From assembly GCA_046351095.1 (NCBI GenBank), contig JAXLZC010000001.1, positions 2,666,001 to 2,730,000 of the forward strand: a DNA stretch of 64,000 bases, written 5' to 3'. The notes beneath the pieces were generated by a model. That model searched no databases. It saw only the letters and a program-made list of their open reading frames with translations, and was not told the origin of the DNA. This DNA is from BQWY01 sp046351095. Its GTDB lineage: Bacteria > Nitrospirota > Nitrospiria > Nitrospirales > Nitrospiraceae. How positions within the stretch are numbered: the first letter of the stretch is position 1; each line of letters opens with the position of its first letter. The translations under genes and the position numbers were made by a program. Shown in pieces: positions 25,603-34,816 of the stretch.

Positions 25603-25695
25603 TCGATGGGAAAAAGCTCGCTTCGTTGGTGTGGGAACCTCGTCTTCATCCGTCTTATTCCTATCGACCTGCCCCCGTACACTGATATCACCCCG

Positions 25696-26775
25696 ATGGA
25701 CCTTCGCCGCCTCATCCTTGCACTCGCACTCCTGTTCCTTGCGACCTCGGCGCTCCTAGCCGTCAAGTGGACTGGAGTGACACCAGTCCCGGCCTCGGAG
25801 CCCTCGATATCGACGCCGGACCGAGTGGTGACGGTGGCGGCCGTCGCGCGTGACACGGTGCGGCATACCATCAAGGCCGTGGGGACCCTCTTGGCGAACG
25901 AGAGCGTCATGATCCGTCCGGAGATCGCGGGCCGCATTCGGCAGATCCATTTTCAAGAGGGTGAGCCGGTCGACAAGGGGCGGCTGCTGGTCGAACTCGA
26001 CGACTCTGAGCTGCAAGCCGAGTTGGCGCAAGCCGCCGCGCAATTGACCCTGTCCAGGCAAACCTATGAACGACTCAAGCGAATCGATGGAGGGGGCAGG
26101 CAGTATGTTTCCAAACAACAGGTTGATGACGTCGCCGGGGCTCTTCACGTCTCGGAAGCCACCCATGCCCTGTATGCCACGAGACTAGCGAAGACGCGAA
26201 TTCGTGCGCCCTTCGCCGGAGTGACCGGCATTCGCCGCGTGTCGCCCGGCGAGTTTGTCGCGATCGGGCGGGATCTCGTCAACTTGGAAGATCTTGACCG
26301 TCTGAAGATCGACTTTAAGGTACCCGAAACCGCGCTTCACCACCTAGCCCGCGGACAACCGATTGAGCTGACTACGGACGCCTCTCCGGGACACGTTTTT
26401 CACGGCACCGTCTATGCGATTGACCCGCAGGTGGATCTGAACACGCGATCGGTTCAGCTACGTGCGCTCATACCCAACGCCCAGCAACGACTCAGACCGG
26501 GCATGTTCGCCCAGGTGGTGCTGACCGTCGGGCAGGACGAACAGGCGCTGATGATCCCTGAAGAGGCGGTGATGCCGCGTCAAAACAGCAGTTACGTGTT
26601 TCTCGTGGAGCAGGGGATTGCCCGCTTACGCGAGGTGCGCCTCGGCGAGCGCATCAGGGGGTTCGTGCAAGTTGTGGAGGGTCTGACGCACGCGGATAGC
26701 GTCGTCCGGGTCGGCCACCACAAATTGCGCGACGGCGATTCCATCCACTCTGTGCCCACCTCGCCGGATCCATGA
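25696..26775 (+). CDS. RND efflux periplasmic adaptor (membrane fusion protein)
   Basis: A 359-residue HlyD/AcrA-type adaptor. N-terminal anchor helix (LILALALLFLATSALLAV), then the lipoyl half-motif IRPEIAGRIRQIHFQEGEPVDKGRLLVELDD, a coiled-coil hairpin (QAELAQAAAQLTLSRQTYERLKR), the second lipoyl half (KTRIRAPFAGVTGIRRVSPGEFV) and beta-barrel plus membrane-proximal domains. It bridges the RND pump encoded 20 bases downstream to an outer-membrane channel not found here. ATG at 25696 begins the anchor helix; an earlier in-frame ATG lacks a reason. The position after iron genes hints at siderophore export. Confidence 0.87.
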   Translation: MDLRRLILALALLFLATSALLAVKWTGVTPVPASEPSISTPDRVVTVAAVARDTVRHTIKAVGTLLANESVMIRPEIAGRIRQIHFQEGEPVDKGRLLVELDDSELQAELAQAAAQLTLSRQTYERLKRIDGGGRQYVSKQQVDDVAGALHVSEATHALYATRLAKTRIRAPFAGVTGIRRVSPGEFVAIGRDLVNLEDLDRLKIDFKVPETALHHLARGQPIELTTDASPGHVFHGTVYAIDPQVDLNTRSVQLRALIPNAQQRLRPGMFAQVVLTVGQDEQALMIPEEAVMPRQNSSYVFLVEQGIARLREVRLGERIRGFVQVVEGLTHADSVVRVGHHKLRDGDSIHSVPTSPDP

Positions 26776-26794
26776 GACGATCTCGGACCGCCTC

Positions 26795-29700
26795 GTGAAC
26801 GTCTCCACCCTTTCCATCAGGCGACCGGTGCTTGCGACCGTCGCGACGCTGCTGCTGATGTTGTTCGGCCTGGTGTCGTATTTCCACCTCCCGGTACGCG
26901 AATACCCCGACATCTCGTTCCCGCTGGTCTCGGTGACGACGGTCTATCCCAGCGCCGACGCGCAGTTGGTCGAAACGGACGTCACCTCGATTTTGGAAGA
27001 TGCGCTGAGCGGGGTGGAGGGGCTGCGTACGCTGCGGTCGACCAGTCGAGAGGGCCTGTCGGCCATCACACTGGAATTTGCGCTGACGCGCGCCCTGGAT
27101 GCAGCGATGGGCGACGTCCGCGACCGGATCGCGCAGGTCCGTCCGCTGCTGCCGATCGGTAGTGAAGCGCCGCTCATCATGAAAGACAACAGCGAAGCCG
27201 ACGGCATCATGTGGCTCGCTCTCCTCAGCGACCGGCACAGCGAACTGGAGATCACCGACTTCGCCGAGCGGCGGGTGAAGGACCGGCTTGCGCGGCTGCC
27301 GGGCGTCTCCAGCGTTCTGTTGGACGGTGGACGCCGCTATGCCATGCGCATTTGGCTCGATCCCGACCGCCTCGCGTCGAGATCACTCACCGTGCAGGAT
27401 GTCGAGGACGCGCTGCGCACACAAAACGTGTCCATGCCGACCGGCCGCATCGAAAGTGCGCAACGGGAATTCAGCGTGCGAATGAGCGGCGGTTTGGAGC
27501 AGGCGGCGCAGTTCAACCAATTGATCCTGGCCTATCGCGACGGCTTTCCCGTGCGTCTGCAGGATGTCGGTGCGGCCGAAATCGGCGCGGAAGACGAACG
27601 CAAGTTGGTGCGTGTGAATGGCACCCCCGCCATCGGCCTCGGTATCATGAAGCAGTCCAAGGCCAATACTCTCGAGGCGGCGCGCGCCGTCAAGCACGCG
27701 CTCCCTGCGCTGAAGGCCCTCTTGCCGGAGGGCATGCAGTTGGTAACGGCGTTCGATAGCTCGGTGTATATCGAGCGGTCTCTTGCCGAGGTGTATTCCT
27801 CCGTCGGCATCTCCGTCGTTCTCGTCGTCCTGGTGGTTTGGTTGTTCGTACACAGCGCGCGGGCCGCTCTGATTCCGGCTGTGGCCATCCCGGGCTCGAT
27901 CTTGGGGACGTGTGTGCTCATGCAGATGACGGACTGTTCAATCAATACGATCACCCTGCTCGGGTTTGTGCTGGCGATTGGACTGGTTGTGGACGACGCG
28001 ATCGTAGTCCTCGAAAACATTCATCGGCGACGCGAACAGGGCTTGAGTCCGGTGCAGGCCGCGATCGAGGGCAGCCGCGAGATTGGGTTTGCCGTGATCG
28101 CGACGACGCTCACACTCGCCGCGGTCTTTGTGCCGATCATGTTGCTCCCGGGTATTGTGGGGCGGTTGTTTTCTGAGTTGGGTCTTGTCGTCGCCGTGTC
28201 CGTTCTCGTATCGGGGTTCATCGCGCTGACGTTGACACCCGTCATGTGTGCGCGTGTGCTCGGTCGGATGAGTGTGGTTGGGGTGGTAACGCCTAGCTCG
28301 ACCGGGGCCGGCTCGGTCTGGCTCTCCCGGATGATGAGGCACTATCGCGCTGCGTTGAAGGTGGCGTTGCTACGACGCGGATGGACTCTGAGCGGGGCTG
28401 CCTGTTCCCTTGCGCTGACCGGGCTGCTGGTGTGGGGACTACCCAGTGAATTGGCGCCGCTCGAGGATACCGGATGGTTCGCGGCATATCTTCGTGCACC
28501 GGAGGGTGCGACCCTGGCGTATACCGACCACGCCACCCTGGGGATGGAGGCAGCGATCGCGCGACTGCCGACGATGGATTCCTACTACACCGTCGTCGGA
28601 CATGGCGGACGCCCCGCGATGGTGAACCGCGCCGTCAGTTGGGTCACGTTGAAAGATTGGTCCGAGCGCGTGGAGGTGCAACGGCAAACGGTCGAACGGC
28701 TCCAAGCGTCATTGTCCGCCATCCCCGGCGCGTCGGTGGTCGCCGTCAATCCTCCGCCGTTCAACCAAGAGGAGGGTAAGTCGTCGGTCCAATTGGTCAT
28801 TCGTGGGCCGTCCTATCAGGCCCTCGACGCGGCGGTGACGGAGATCCGCCGCGACGTCGCCGACCATCCGGACCTCGTCGAGGTCGAGGGTGATCTCGAA
28901 ATGAATAAACCGGAACTGCGTGTCGAGATCAACCGCGACAAGGCGGCGGATCTTGGCGTGCCCGTCCAGACGATCGGACGCACGCTGGAGGTGTTCTTGG
29001 GGGGGCGAAAGGCCTCCGTATTCGTACGTGACGGGAAGGAATATCCCGTGATTCTCCACACCAAAATCCATCGGCGCGAGACGCAGTCGGACATCCATCG
29101 CCTCCAGGTACGAGGCACGCACGGCGAATTGATTCCGCTCAGCAATCTAGTGACGCTGCGCGAAACCGTCACGCCGAGGCAACTCAATCATTACGACAAG
29201 GTTCGCGCGGTAACGATCAGCGCGGGTATGGGGCCGGGATCGACGCTTGGCCGCTCGCTCTCCTCGCTGGAGCGGGCCGTGCGACAGCGACTCCCTTCGG
29301 AGGCCGAGATTAGCTACGTGGGGGAATCCAAAGAGTTTAAGGAGTCCTCCGGCAGTGTGTATGCGACATTTCTGATGGCGTTGGTCGTCGTCTACCTCAT
29401 CCTGGCTGCGCAGTTCGAAAGTTTCACCCATCCCCTCACCGTGCTGCTCTCGGTGCCTCCTGCCTTGGCTGGTGGCCTGCTGGCGCTGTGGCTCGTGAAC
29501 GGCACGCTGAATATCTATAGCGAGATCGGCGTGATGATCTTGATCGGCCTGGTCACGAAAAACGCTATCTTGATCGTGGAGTTTGCCGATCAGCTGCGTA
29601 GGCAAGGTCGATCGCCTCACACCGCGGTCGTGGAGGCTGCCGTGCGCCGTCTGCGTCCGATCGCCATGACGACGGTCGCCACGATTCTTGCCGCTTTGCC

Positions 29701-29959
29701 GTTGGCTGTCGCGACCGGGGCGGGTGCGGCGGGACGGCGCCACATCGGCGTGGTATTGATCGGTGGCCTGGTCGTGTCGACGATCGTGTCGCTATTCGTC
29801 GTGCCCGCCGCCTATCTGTGCAATCCAAGTCGTAGGCGAGACGAAGGTGCGGTCGAGCCTGCCAGAGGCGACGATGCCGGTGTGGCGGGGGCGTTGGAAA
29901 TAGAGCTGCAGTCGGAGGAGGGCCTAGGATGCTCAAGACGCGACCTTTTGACACACTGA
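26795..29959 (+). CDS. RND-family efflux transporter, inner-membrane pump
   Basis: A 1054-residue AcrB/MexB-like proton-driven pump with the duplicated 12-helix plan. Seen: N-terminal SIRRPVLATVATLLLMLFGLVSY, the helix-4 proton-relay pair in GLVVDDAIVVLENIH, the second half with NAILIVEFADQLR, and porter domains. A GTG start at 26795 is preceded by no strong ribosome site; it lies 20 bases after the adaptor gene. It would export a hydrophobic or siderophore-like compound. It ends with an unusual Glu/Gly-rich tail of about 40 residues. No outer-membrane factor gene follows. Confidence 0.92.
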   Translation: MNVSTLSIRRPVLATVATLLLMLFGLVSYFHLPVREYPDISFPLVSVTTVYPSADAQLVETDVTSILEDALSGVEGLRTLRSTSREGLSAITLEFALTRALDAAMGDVRDRIAQVRPLLPIGSEAPLIMKDNSEADGIMWLALLSDRHSELEITDFAERRVKDRLARLPGVSSVLLDGGRRYAMRIWLDPDRLASRSLTVQDVEDALRTQNVSMPTGRIESAQREFSVRMSGGLEQAAQFNQLILAYRDGFPVRLQDVGAAEIGAEDERKLVRVNGTPAIGLGIMKQSKANTLEAARAVKHALPALKALLPEGMQLVTAFDSSVYIERSLAEVYSSVGISVVLVVLVVWLFVHSARAALIPAVAIPGSILGTCVLMQMTDCSINTITLLGFVLAIGLVVDDAIVVLENIHRRREQGLSPVQAAIEGSREIGFAVIATTLTLAAVFVPIMLLPGIVGRLFSELGLVVAVSVLVSGFIALTLTPVMCARVLGRMSVVGVVTPSSTGAGSVWLSRMMRHYRAALKVALLRRGWTLSGAACSLALTGLLVWGLPSELAPLEDTGWFAAYLRAPEGATLAYTDHATLGMEAAIARLPTMDSYYTVVGHGGRPAMVNRAVSWVTLKDWSERVEVQRQTVERLQASLSAIPGASVVAVNPPPFNQEEGKSSVQLVIRGPSYQALDAAVTEIRRDVADHPDLVEVEGDLEMNKPELRVEINRDKAADLGVPVQTIGRTLEVFLGGRKASVFVRDGKEYPVILHTKIHRRETQSDIHRLQVRGTHGELIPLSNLVTLRETVTPRQLNHYDKVRAVTISAGMGPGSTLGRSLSSLERAVRQRLPSEAEISYVGESKEFKESSGSVYATFLMALVVVYLILAAQFESFTHPLTVLLSVPPALAGGLLALWLVNGTLNIYSEIGVMILIGLVTKNAILIVEFADQLRRQGRSPHTAVVEAAVRRLRPIAMTTVATILAALPLAVATGAGAAGRRHIGVVLIGGLVVSTIVSLFVVPAAYLCNPSRRRDEGAVEPARGDDAGVAGALEIELQSEEGLGCSRRDLLTH

Positions 29960-30180
29960 TTGACGCGGGGAAAAAGTCTATGTGTCCGCGCGTGCGACGT
30001 AGTGCCACGATCGACGCAGAAATACTGTAGACGATGGTCGGGGACTCCACCGGTTCTTCTTCGCCCTCAATCAGAATCTCCTTGCCCTTCCCATGGAATG
30101 CGCGAGCTTCTCCGTTCTGGCTGAGCATTGAGGTGCCGGTATTGCGAGTGGTGCTGTGTGGGCGACGGAAACTGTGCGGC

Positions 30181-31755
30181 TCAGCGTGGAGCGGTCGAGA
30201 GGACGGTGTCGAGAACGGGGGCGGATCCGGAAATGAGCGGTGCGGTGACGGTTTGAGGCTTCAGTGTTTTGAGCAGTTCGCCTGCGGTAATACGACCGTC
30301 GTGGTCGATGTCTCCGGATCCAGCAAGCGGCAGCAGCAAGGAACCACTTCGGTCACCGCTGGCGCGTGCGAACTGCAGCACGGTCGGATGCCCTGGTTCG
30401 CTCGACGCAACGAGGTCGCCACGCCAATTCGCCGTCGCCGATGTCCCAGCGCGGTCCTTCGACGGTGCCGCGCGTTTCAACGGCGTGACCGTCGTATCGA
30501 GCAGGATCAACGATACCTTCGACGGAATCCGCGAGAGTTGGCTCTGGAGACGCCGGAGCGGCAAAAACCGGCTGGGCGGATCCTGCAACGTCGCGTCGTA
30601 TGGGGCGAGGTACAGTTCCCCGGTTTGCGTGTCCATCGTCGTGTGCCCGACGAAATAGACGTACACGACGGACTCGCGTGTTGTGTGTCCCGCCAGCCAT
30701 TGGCTGATCGCTTCATCGATATCCAGCCGGTTCGCCAATTCGTTTTCCAGTACCATCATACGGTCGTGTGGAACGCCCGCATGCGATTGGAGCTGGCGCA
30801 CGACGGTATTGATGTCGGACGCCGGTGAGGCAACTGACCAAGGGCTACGATAGGAGCGGAGTCCGATCACCAGTGCTACGGACGAATTCGGTTGCCGTTG
30901 TGCAACGGCGGCGTCCGCGCGAGGTGCTGCAGTTGCTGGAGCTTGCTGTGTTGTCGATGGCGTTGCCATGGGCGGAGCCGTCACTGCAGCCGCTGCGACA
31001 CCAACCACACCCGCTTGTCCGTGTATTGGCGCGGCTGTTGTTGGTGGAGGCGCGGCGGCGTCCATTTGCTGGGCGCGCCCGCCAGGACCACCGGCCGGCA
31101 ATTGTGCGGCAACGGTGAAGAGTTGCTCTGCGAGGGATTCGGCAGCCTTGTCGAGTGCGTCGTCCAACGAATTGGTCAAACACCGGCCCCCGGCCTGTCC
31201 GACGCGCGGTGTAAAGACGGAGACATTGTCGGAGACACGCAGCGGCCCTTCGCCGAGCGTCTGAGTCGAGCGATCCGCCAACACTTTCTGGTACCGCGCT
31301 GCTAATTCCACACGCAGTCGCGCATTGTACTGGTCGCTCGAGCCCGTGCGATCTTTCCCGACGAGTTCCTGGCCCAACATGCGCAGGTCGATGCGATAGT
31401 CCGACGGCGCGGCGTCGGATGGCGGCGCCTGGTCGGCCGAGAGCACACGAATGGCGCGGACGCGTGTCTGGCCCGTCTCTTCTAACTTCTTGCTCAGCGC
31501 TTTGCCGATACGGCCCTGCCACTGCTGATTGTCACAAACCGCTTGGTCCAGTTGCGCGCCTTGAAGATCGGGGGACAGGGCGACGGTCAACGAAATTGGG
31601 ATGACCGGTGCGGTCGGACGGTCGAAGCTGACGCGCGGCATCGCCCCCTTGTCGCAGGCGGTCGAAAAGCTGGAAAGGAGACAGAGGAAGCAGAGTGTCG
31701 CGGCCCGTCCGGATCGAGCACGAGCCACTGGGCGCGAATGGCATGGAACCAGCAT
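30181..31755 (-). CDS. Caspase-fold (peptidase C14-like) protein with a missing catalytic cysteine
   Basis: A 524-residue secreted protein. The N-terminus is a signal or lipoprotein signal (CFLCLLSSFSTAC, with an imperfect lipobox). Residues about 55-220 are a separate domain of unknown kind, then an Ala/Pro linker. From about 290 a caspase-like core appears: SSVALVIGLRSYRSPW, YVYFVGHTTMD with the catalytic His at about 371, and SLILLDTTVTP where a Cys is expected after the Asp (LDxC) but Thr stands. An EF-hand-like loop DIDHDGRITAGE lies at about 482-493. It is therefore probably a non-proteolytic pseudo-caspase. It is divergent from a lipoprotein gene. Confidence 0.72.
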   Translation of the reverse strand: MLVPCHSRPVARARSGRAATLCFLCLLSSFSTACDKGAMPRVSFDRPTAPVIPISLTVALSPDLQGAQLDQAVCDNQQWQGRIGKALSKKLEETGQTRVRAIRVLSADQAPPSDAAPSDYRIDLRMLGQELVGKDRTGSSDQYNARLRVELAARYQKVLADRSTQTLGEGPLRVSDNVSVFTPRVGQAGGRCLTNSLDDALDKAAESLAEQLFTVAAQLPAGGPGGRAQQMDAAAPPPTTAAPIHGQAGVVGVAAAAVTAPPMATPSTTQQAPATAAPRADAAVAQRQPNSSVALVIGLRSYRSPWSVASPASDINTVVRQLQSHAGVPHDRMMVLENELANRLDIDEAISQWLAGHTTRESVVYVYFVGHTTMDTQTGELYLAPYDATLQDPPSRFLPLRRLQSQLSRIPSKVSLILLDTTVTPLKRAAPSKDRAGTSATANWRGDLVASSEPGHPTVLQFARASGDRSGSLLLPLAGSGDIDHDGRITAGELLKTLKPQTVTAPLISGSAPVLDTVLSTAPR

Positions 31756-31947
31756 GGCGCACGGTACCCGAAACCTCGGCAGCGATCAACTGGCGCATGG
31801 TAGGGTGAAGACAGGGCCGTACTTGACTCGTCCTGAGCAGACGCCGATCATACGAGGTCTGCGGTCGTGCTTGGTAGGTCCTACGTACGTGATCGTGCCA
31901 GTGTCCCGGCGAAGGTGTTGCGGTCCCCTCAACCCCGGAGGTGCAGG

Positions 31948-32706
31948 ATGCGACTCTCACGATACAGCGGAATCGTCGTACTGAGTGCGGTGATGGCCGG
32001 GTGTCAGACCCAACCAGCCGCCACACTCGATCGATACGTGTCGGCGAATGCAACGGCGCCGCCTCAGGAGATACGCGAGTCGGCGGCGCGCGGGCCGATC
32101 GATGCAGGACTAGTGCTGGTGCACGACCGACGTGGGCCAGACTCGTCTCCGGCTTTGTCCGAACGCGGCCAAACGTTTCTCGCGGATCGTGTGACGCAGC
32201 GTGTGCAGGGTATGTTGCCGATTCGCCTGGTGAAGACGCTCGCCGTCGGCGACACCGTCGATCCCGCAACCGGCGTGAGTGCATGGACCGAGCAGGCGCG
32301 TGCGCAGGGGCTGCCGTATATTCTGTTGGCCATCGTCTCGCAGGCCGAACGGGAAGTGCCGATGCGGGTGCCGTTGCTGGCCGATCCGGAACAGGGCGGC
32401 GGGCGGCCGCTGGTGCCGGGCTTTGAAATGCGGACGAATGCGCTGGTGGAGTTGGCGTTGGTGGATGTCGGCACCGGGCGGCTGGTGACGCGCGGCGAAG
32501 GGCGCGCATGGAATCGGCTGAATCGCCTCTATGTCCCCATGCAGACGAACGGGTACCCGGTCATCCATCAATCGTTGCGTGTGGCGCCGATTTATCCGTC
32601 GGAAGCCGACGCGAAAGATGTGGCGCGGAGCCTCGCGGGCGATGAGGCGGCCGAGCAGGCGGTTGTCGATGCGCGCAGCCGGTGGAGCGGACCGGCGCTG
32701 AATTAA
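31948..32706 (+). CDS. Predicted lipoprotein
   Basis: A 252-residue lipoprotein: signal peptide ending AVMAGC with the lipid-bearing cysteine at about residue 19. The mature part contains an early Ala/Gln-rich region and a globular domain of unknown family (GQTFLADRVTQRVQGMLPIRLVKTLAVGD ... LPYILLAIVSQAEREVPMRVPLL ... NALVELALVDVGTGRLVTRGEGRAW). ATG at 31948 has GGAGG upstream. It is divergent from the caspase-fold gene, with a shared promoter region of 192 bases. It may localise to the outer membrane. No function assigned. Confidence 0.75.
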   Translation: MRLSRYSGIVVLSAVMAGCQTQPAATLDRYVSANATAPPQEIRESAARGPIDAGLVLVHDRRGPDSSPALSERGQTFLADRVTQRVQGMLPIRLVKTLAVGDTVDPATGVSAWTEQARAQGLPYILLAIVSQAEREVPMRVPLLADPEQGGGRPLVPGFEMRTNALVELALVDVGTGRLVTRGEGRAWNRLNRLYVPMQTNGYPVIHQSLRVAPIYPSEADAKDVARSLAGDEAAEQAVVDARSRWSGPALN

Positions 32707-32817
32707 CGCTACGCATTTCGGCGTAGCGGCGATGCATGAGGCGCCGACGCGGATGCTTGACCATGTCGGCGCCATCCACTATGCTCCCGCGCGATCATCG
32801 ACCGGGAGGATTCGACG

Positions 32818-33069
32818 ATGAACACTATTCGTCTTGTGGCGGGCGTGTTATTGGCGACGTTCGTGGCCGGCTGCGTCTCGACACGGTATGTGCATCCCAC
32901 GAAAAAAGAAGAGGCGCTCGCCAGCGACCAGATGTCTTGTGAGCGAGAGTTCGCGCAATTGATGACGACGAACCCCGGCGTGGCGTCGGTCCATACGAAT
33001 CAGACGATTGCGCGTCAGCGGATGGACGCCTGTTTGTACAAAAAGGGTTGGAAGAAGATCGAAGAGTAG
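32818..33069 (+). CDS. Small predicted lipoprotein
   Basis: An 83-residue lipoprotein: short signal, lipobox FVAGC with the cysteine at about residue 19, and a charged helical mature part with two further cysteines (MSCERE and DACLYKKGW), about 30 residues apart, that could form a disulfide. GGGAGG lies about 10 bases before the ATG. The C-terminal MDACLYKKGWKK pattern is common in small Gram-negative lipoproteins. Function unknown. It is co-directional with the larger lipoprotein upstream and probably its partner. Confidence 0.75.
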   Translation: MNTIRLVAGVLLATFVAGCVSTRYVHPTKKEEALASDQMSCEREFAQLMTTNPGVASVHTNQTIARQRMDACLYKKGWKKIEE

Positions 33070-33084
33070 TTGAAAACGGGCCAG

Positions 33085-33119
33085 CGTCCTGAGTGCAGCC
33101 GAGCGCTGCGCTCAGGACG
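33085..33119. repeat. Long REP-like hairpin
   Basis: CGTCCTGAG (33085-33093) and CTCAGGACG (33111-33119) are perfect inverses, with a nested GCAGC / GCTGC stem, so it is a long near-perfect palindrome. No T-run follows, so it is not a classical terminator. It resembles the intergenic palindromes that end convergent transcripts or occur as dispersed repeats; here it separates the lipoprotein gene from the converging thrH. Confidence 0.6.
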
Positions 33120-33160
33120 AAGCGTCGTATCTTGAACGTCGTGTCGGACTCGTTCCGACC

Positions 33161-33778
33161 TCAGTCGAATTTCGCCGCGGCCCGAAACCGTTCTTGGAGT
33201 TCCGCATAGGTCTGCGTCACCGGGAACTGCGGAAACTCCGCCGGCAAGTGGGCCGGTGGGCGGAAGAAAAATCCTGCGTGTGCCTCGCCCAGCATCGCCG
33301 TGTCGTTGTACGCATCGCCCGCCGCCATCGTAAAAAAGTTCAGCGACTTAAACGCCGCCACCGCGTGTTTCTTTTGATTCGGCATACGTAGCCGATAGTG
33401 CTCGATGCGGCCCGCCGGATCGATGTCCAACTGGTGACAGAAGATCGTCGGGTGGCCGAGCTGGCGCATCAGCGGCTTGGCGAACTGATAAAACGTGTCG
33501 GACAGAATCACCACCTGGCAGCGTTCGCGGAGCCAGGCGATGAAGTCCACCGCCCCCTCCATCGGTCCCATCTTGTCGATCACGTCCTGCAGATCGCGGA
33601 TCGTGAGCTTGTGCCGATCCAAAATCGCCAGCCGTTGCTGCATCAGCTTGTCGTAGTCCGGCATTTCGCGCGTGGTGATTTTTAACTCTTCGATCCCGGT
33701 CTTGATCGCCAAATTAACCCAGATCTCCGAGACCAACACACCTTCAAGGTCTAAACATACAATCACAGGTTGCTGCAT
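33161..33778 (-). CDS. thrH: ThrH: phosphoserine phosphatase / homoserine phosphotransferase
   Basis: A 205-residue HAD-superfamily enzyme, the same length as ThrH of Pseudomonas. Motif I is CLDLEGVLV with the nucleophile Asp at about residue 9. SDTFYQF is motif II and GDAYNDT the motif IV metal site. ThrH takes phosphate from phosphoserine to water or homoserine, linking serine and threonine synthesis. The ATG at 33778 is preceded on its strand by GAGGA at correct spacing; an in-frame ATG 23 codons earlier adds unconserved residues. It is downstream of the YkgJ-type gene, with 68 bases between. Confidence 0.85.
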   Translation of the reverse strand: MQQPVIVCLDLEGVLVSEIWVNLAIKTGIEELKITTREMPDYDKLMQQRLAILDRHKLTIRDLQDVIDKMGPMEGAVDFIAWLRERCQVVILSDTFYQFAKPLMRQLGHPTIFCHQLDIDPAGRIEHYRLRMPNQKKHAVAAFKSLNFFTMAAGDAYNDTAMLGEAHAGFFFRPPAHLPAEFPQFPVTQTYAELQERFRAAAKFD

Positions 33779-33846
33779 CGGGTCCTCATTTGTCGACGGA
33801 GGTCGTTGGTGCTGGTGGTGTCGTTGATCGGTGTGGTCGATGCCCA

Positions 33847-34665
33847 TCAGGCTTGTGGGCGTGGTGTCTCCGGTGACACGCCGCGCGCCGCAAAATCTTG
33901 GCTCAGGAGTCGCCAGAGGCGATCCATAAACGTTTCGAGTATCGTGGTGCCCGGCCCGCCGGTCGAGCGGAGACTGTCGTGCGAGGCCGCCCAGTCCAAC
34001 GCAATCGGCAGCGGCACGAGACGCGGCGCCTCCTGGCGATGGCTGGCCCAGAGCAGCCCCAGTGCCGTGCTGAGTCGCAAGCCGATGGGCACGGCTTTCA
34101 CCAGATTTTTCTCCATGTCGTTACACCACTCGGGCGGCGAGGTGACGAGCAGGTCGCGGCAGGCCGCTGGCCGCTGTTCATAGATCGTGCAGCGTTCCGC
34201 TTCCAGGTATGGACAGGGGAGACGCAGCGCGTAGTAGGCGTGGTTGAGCGGTTCCAATTCGGCATCCGACAGTGGACGATCCGTGTCGGCGAGGCTGCGA
34301 AGTTGCGAGAGCAGTCCTGCTTTCGTCAACGCCATCGTGGTCTGCGCGAGGCGTGCGTGAAGCCGCCCACGCGCATCCTCCGGCAGCGCCCGCACCGCCT
34401 CTTGTAAATGAAACACTTCGGGAACGGAGAGCGGCACCAACATCCGGCAGCAGGCGGCGCAGCCTTCGCGGCACGACACCCGTTCGCCCGCCTGTTCGAG
34501 CGCGTCGATCTCCAACTGTTGCGCTTGCACGGCCAACTGGCGTCCGAGCGGCACGATGGCCGTGATCGGCACAAAGCCCATCGGCACCTCGACCGAGGTC
34601 GTGATACGACCGGTCGGCGTCGACAGCGCCAGCTCACATTGTTCGGTGTGCGTCGATCCGCTCAT
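33847..34665 (-). CDS. YkgJ-family Cys-cluster protein (zinc/iron-chelating domain)
   Basis: A 272-residue protein with the CxxxCxxCC cluster in CREGCAACC at about 64-72, plus later cysteines in LPCPYLEAERCTIYEQRPAACRDL, all part of the YkgJ putative zinc/iron-chelating domain. It has no signal peptide. The role in the family is uncertain (metal binding; possibly protein maturation). ATG at 34665 (MSGSTHTE) is preferred over an upstream ATG that adds 20 odd residues. A second YkgJ-type protein is at 60271. Confidence 0.82.
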   Translation of the reverse strand: MSGSTHTEQCELALSTPTGRITTSVEVPMGFVPITAIVPLGRQLAVQAQQLEIDALEQAGERVSCREGCAACCRMLVPLSVPEVFHLQEAVRALPEDARGRLHARLAQTTMALTKAGLLSQLRSLADTDRPLSDAELEPLNHAYYALRLPCPYLEAERCTIYEQRPAACRDLLVTSPPEWCNDMEKNLVKAVPIGLRLSTALGLLWASHRQEAPRLVPLPIALDWAASHDSLRSTGGPGTTILETFMDRLWRLLSQDFAARGVSPETPRPQA

Positions 34666-34816
34666 GATGTCGTTGTGTCGAACGCGAAACGGCGCAGCAT
34701 AAAAGACGGCACCGAAGCGGGTCAAGCAAACGGCGTGGGATCTTGCCGTCGGCGCGCTCGTCGGCTTGCTCAGGCCCCATCCGCGCGGCTACTCTGTACG
34801 TCGCACGGCAACATCC

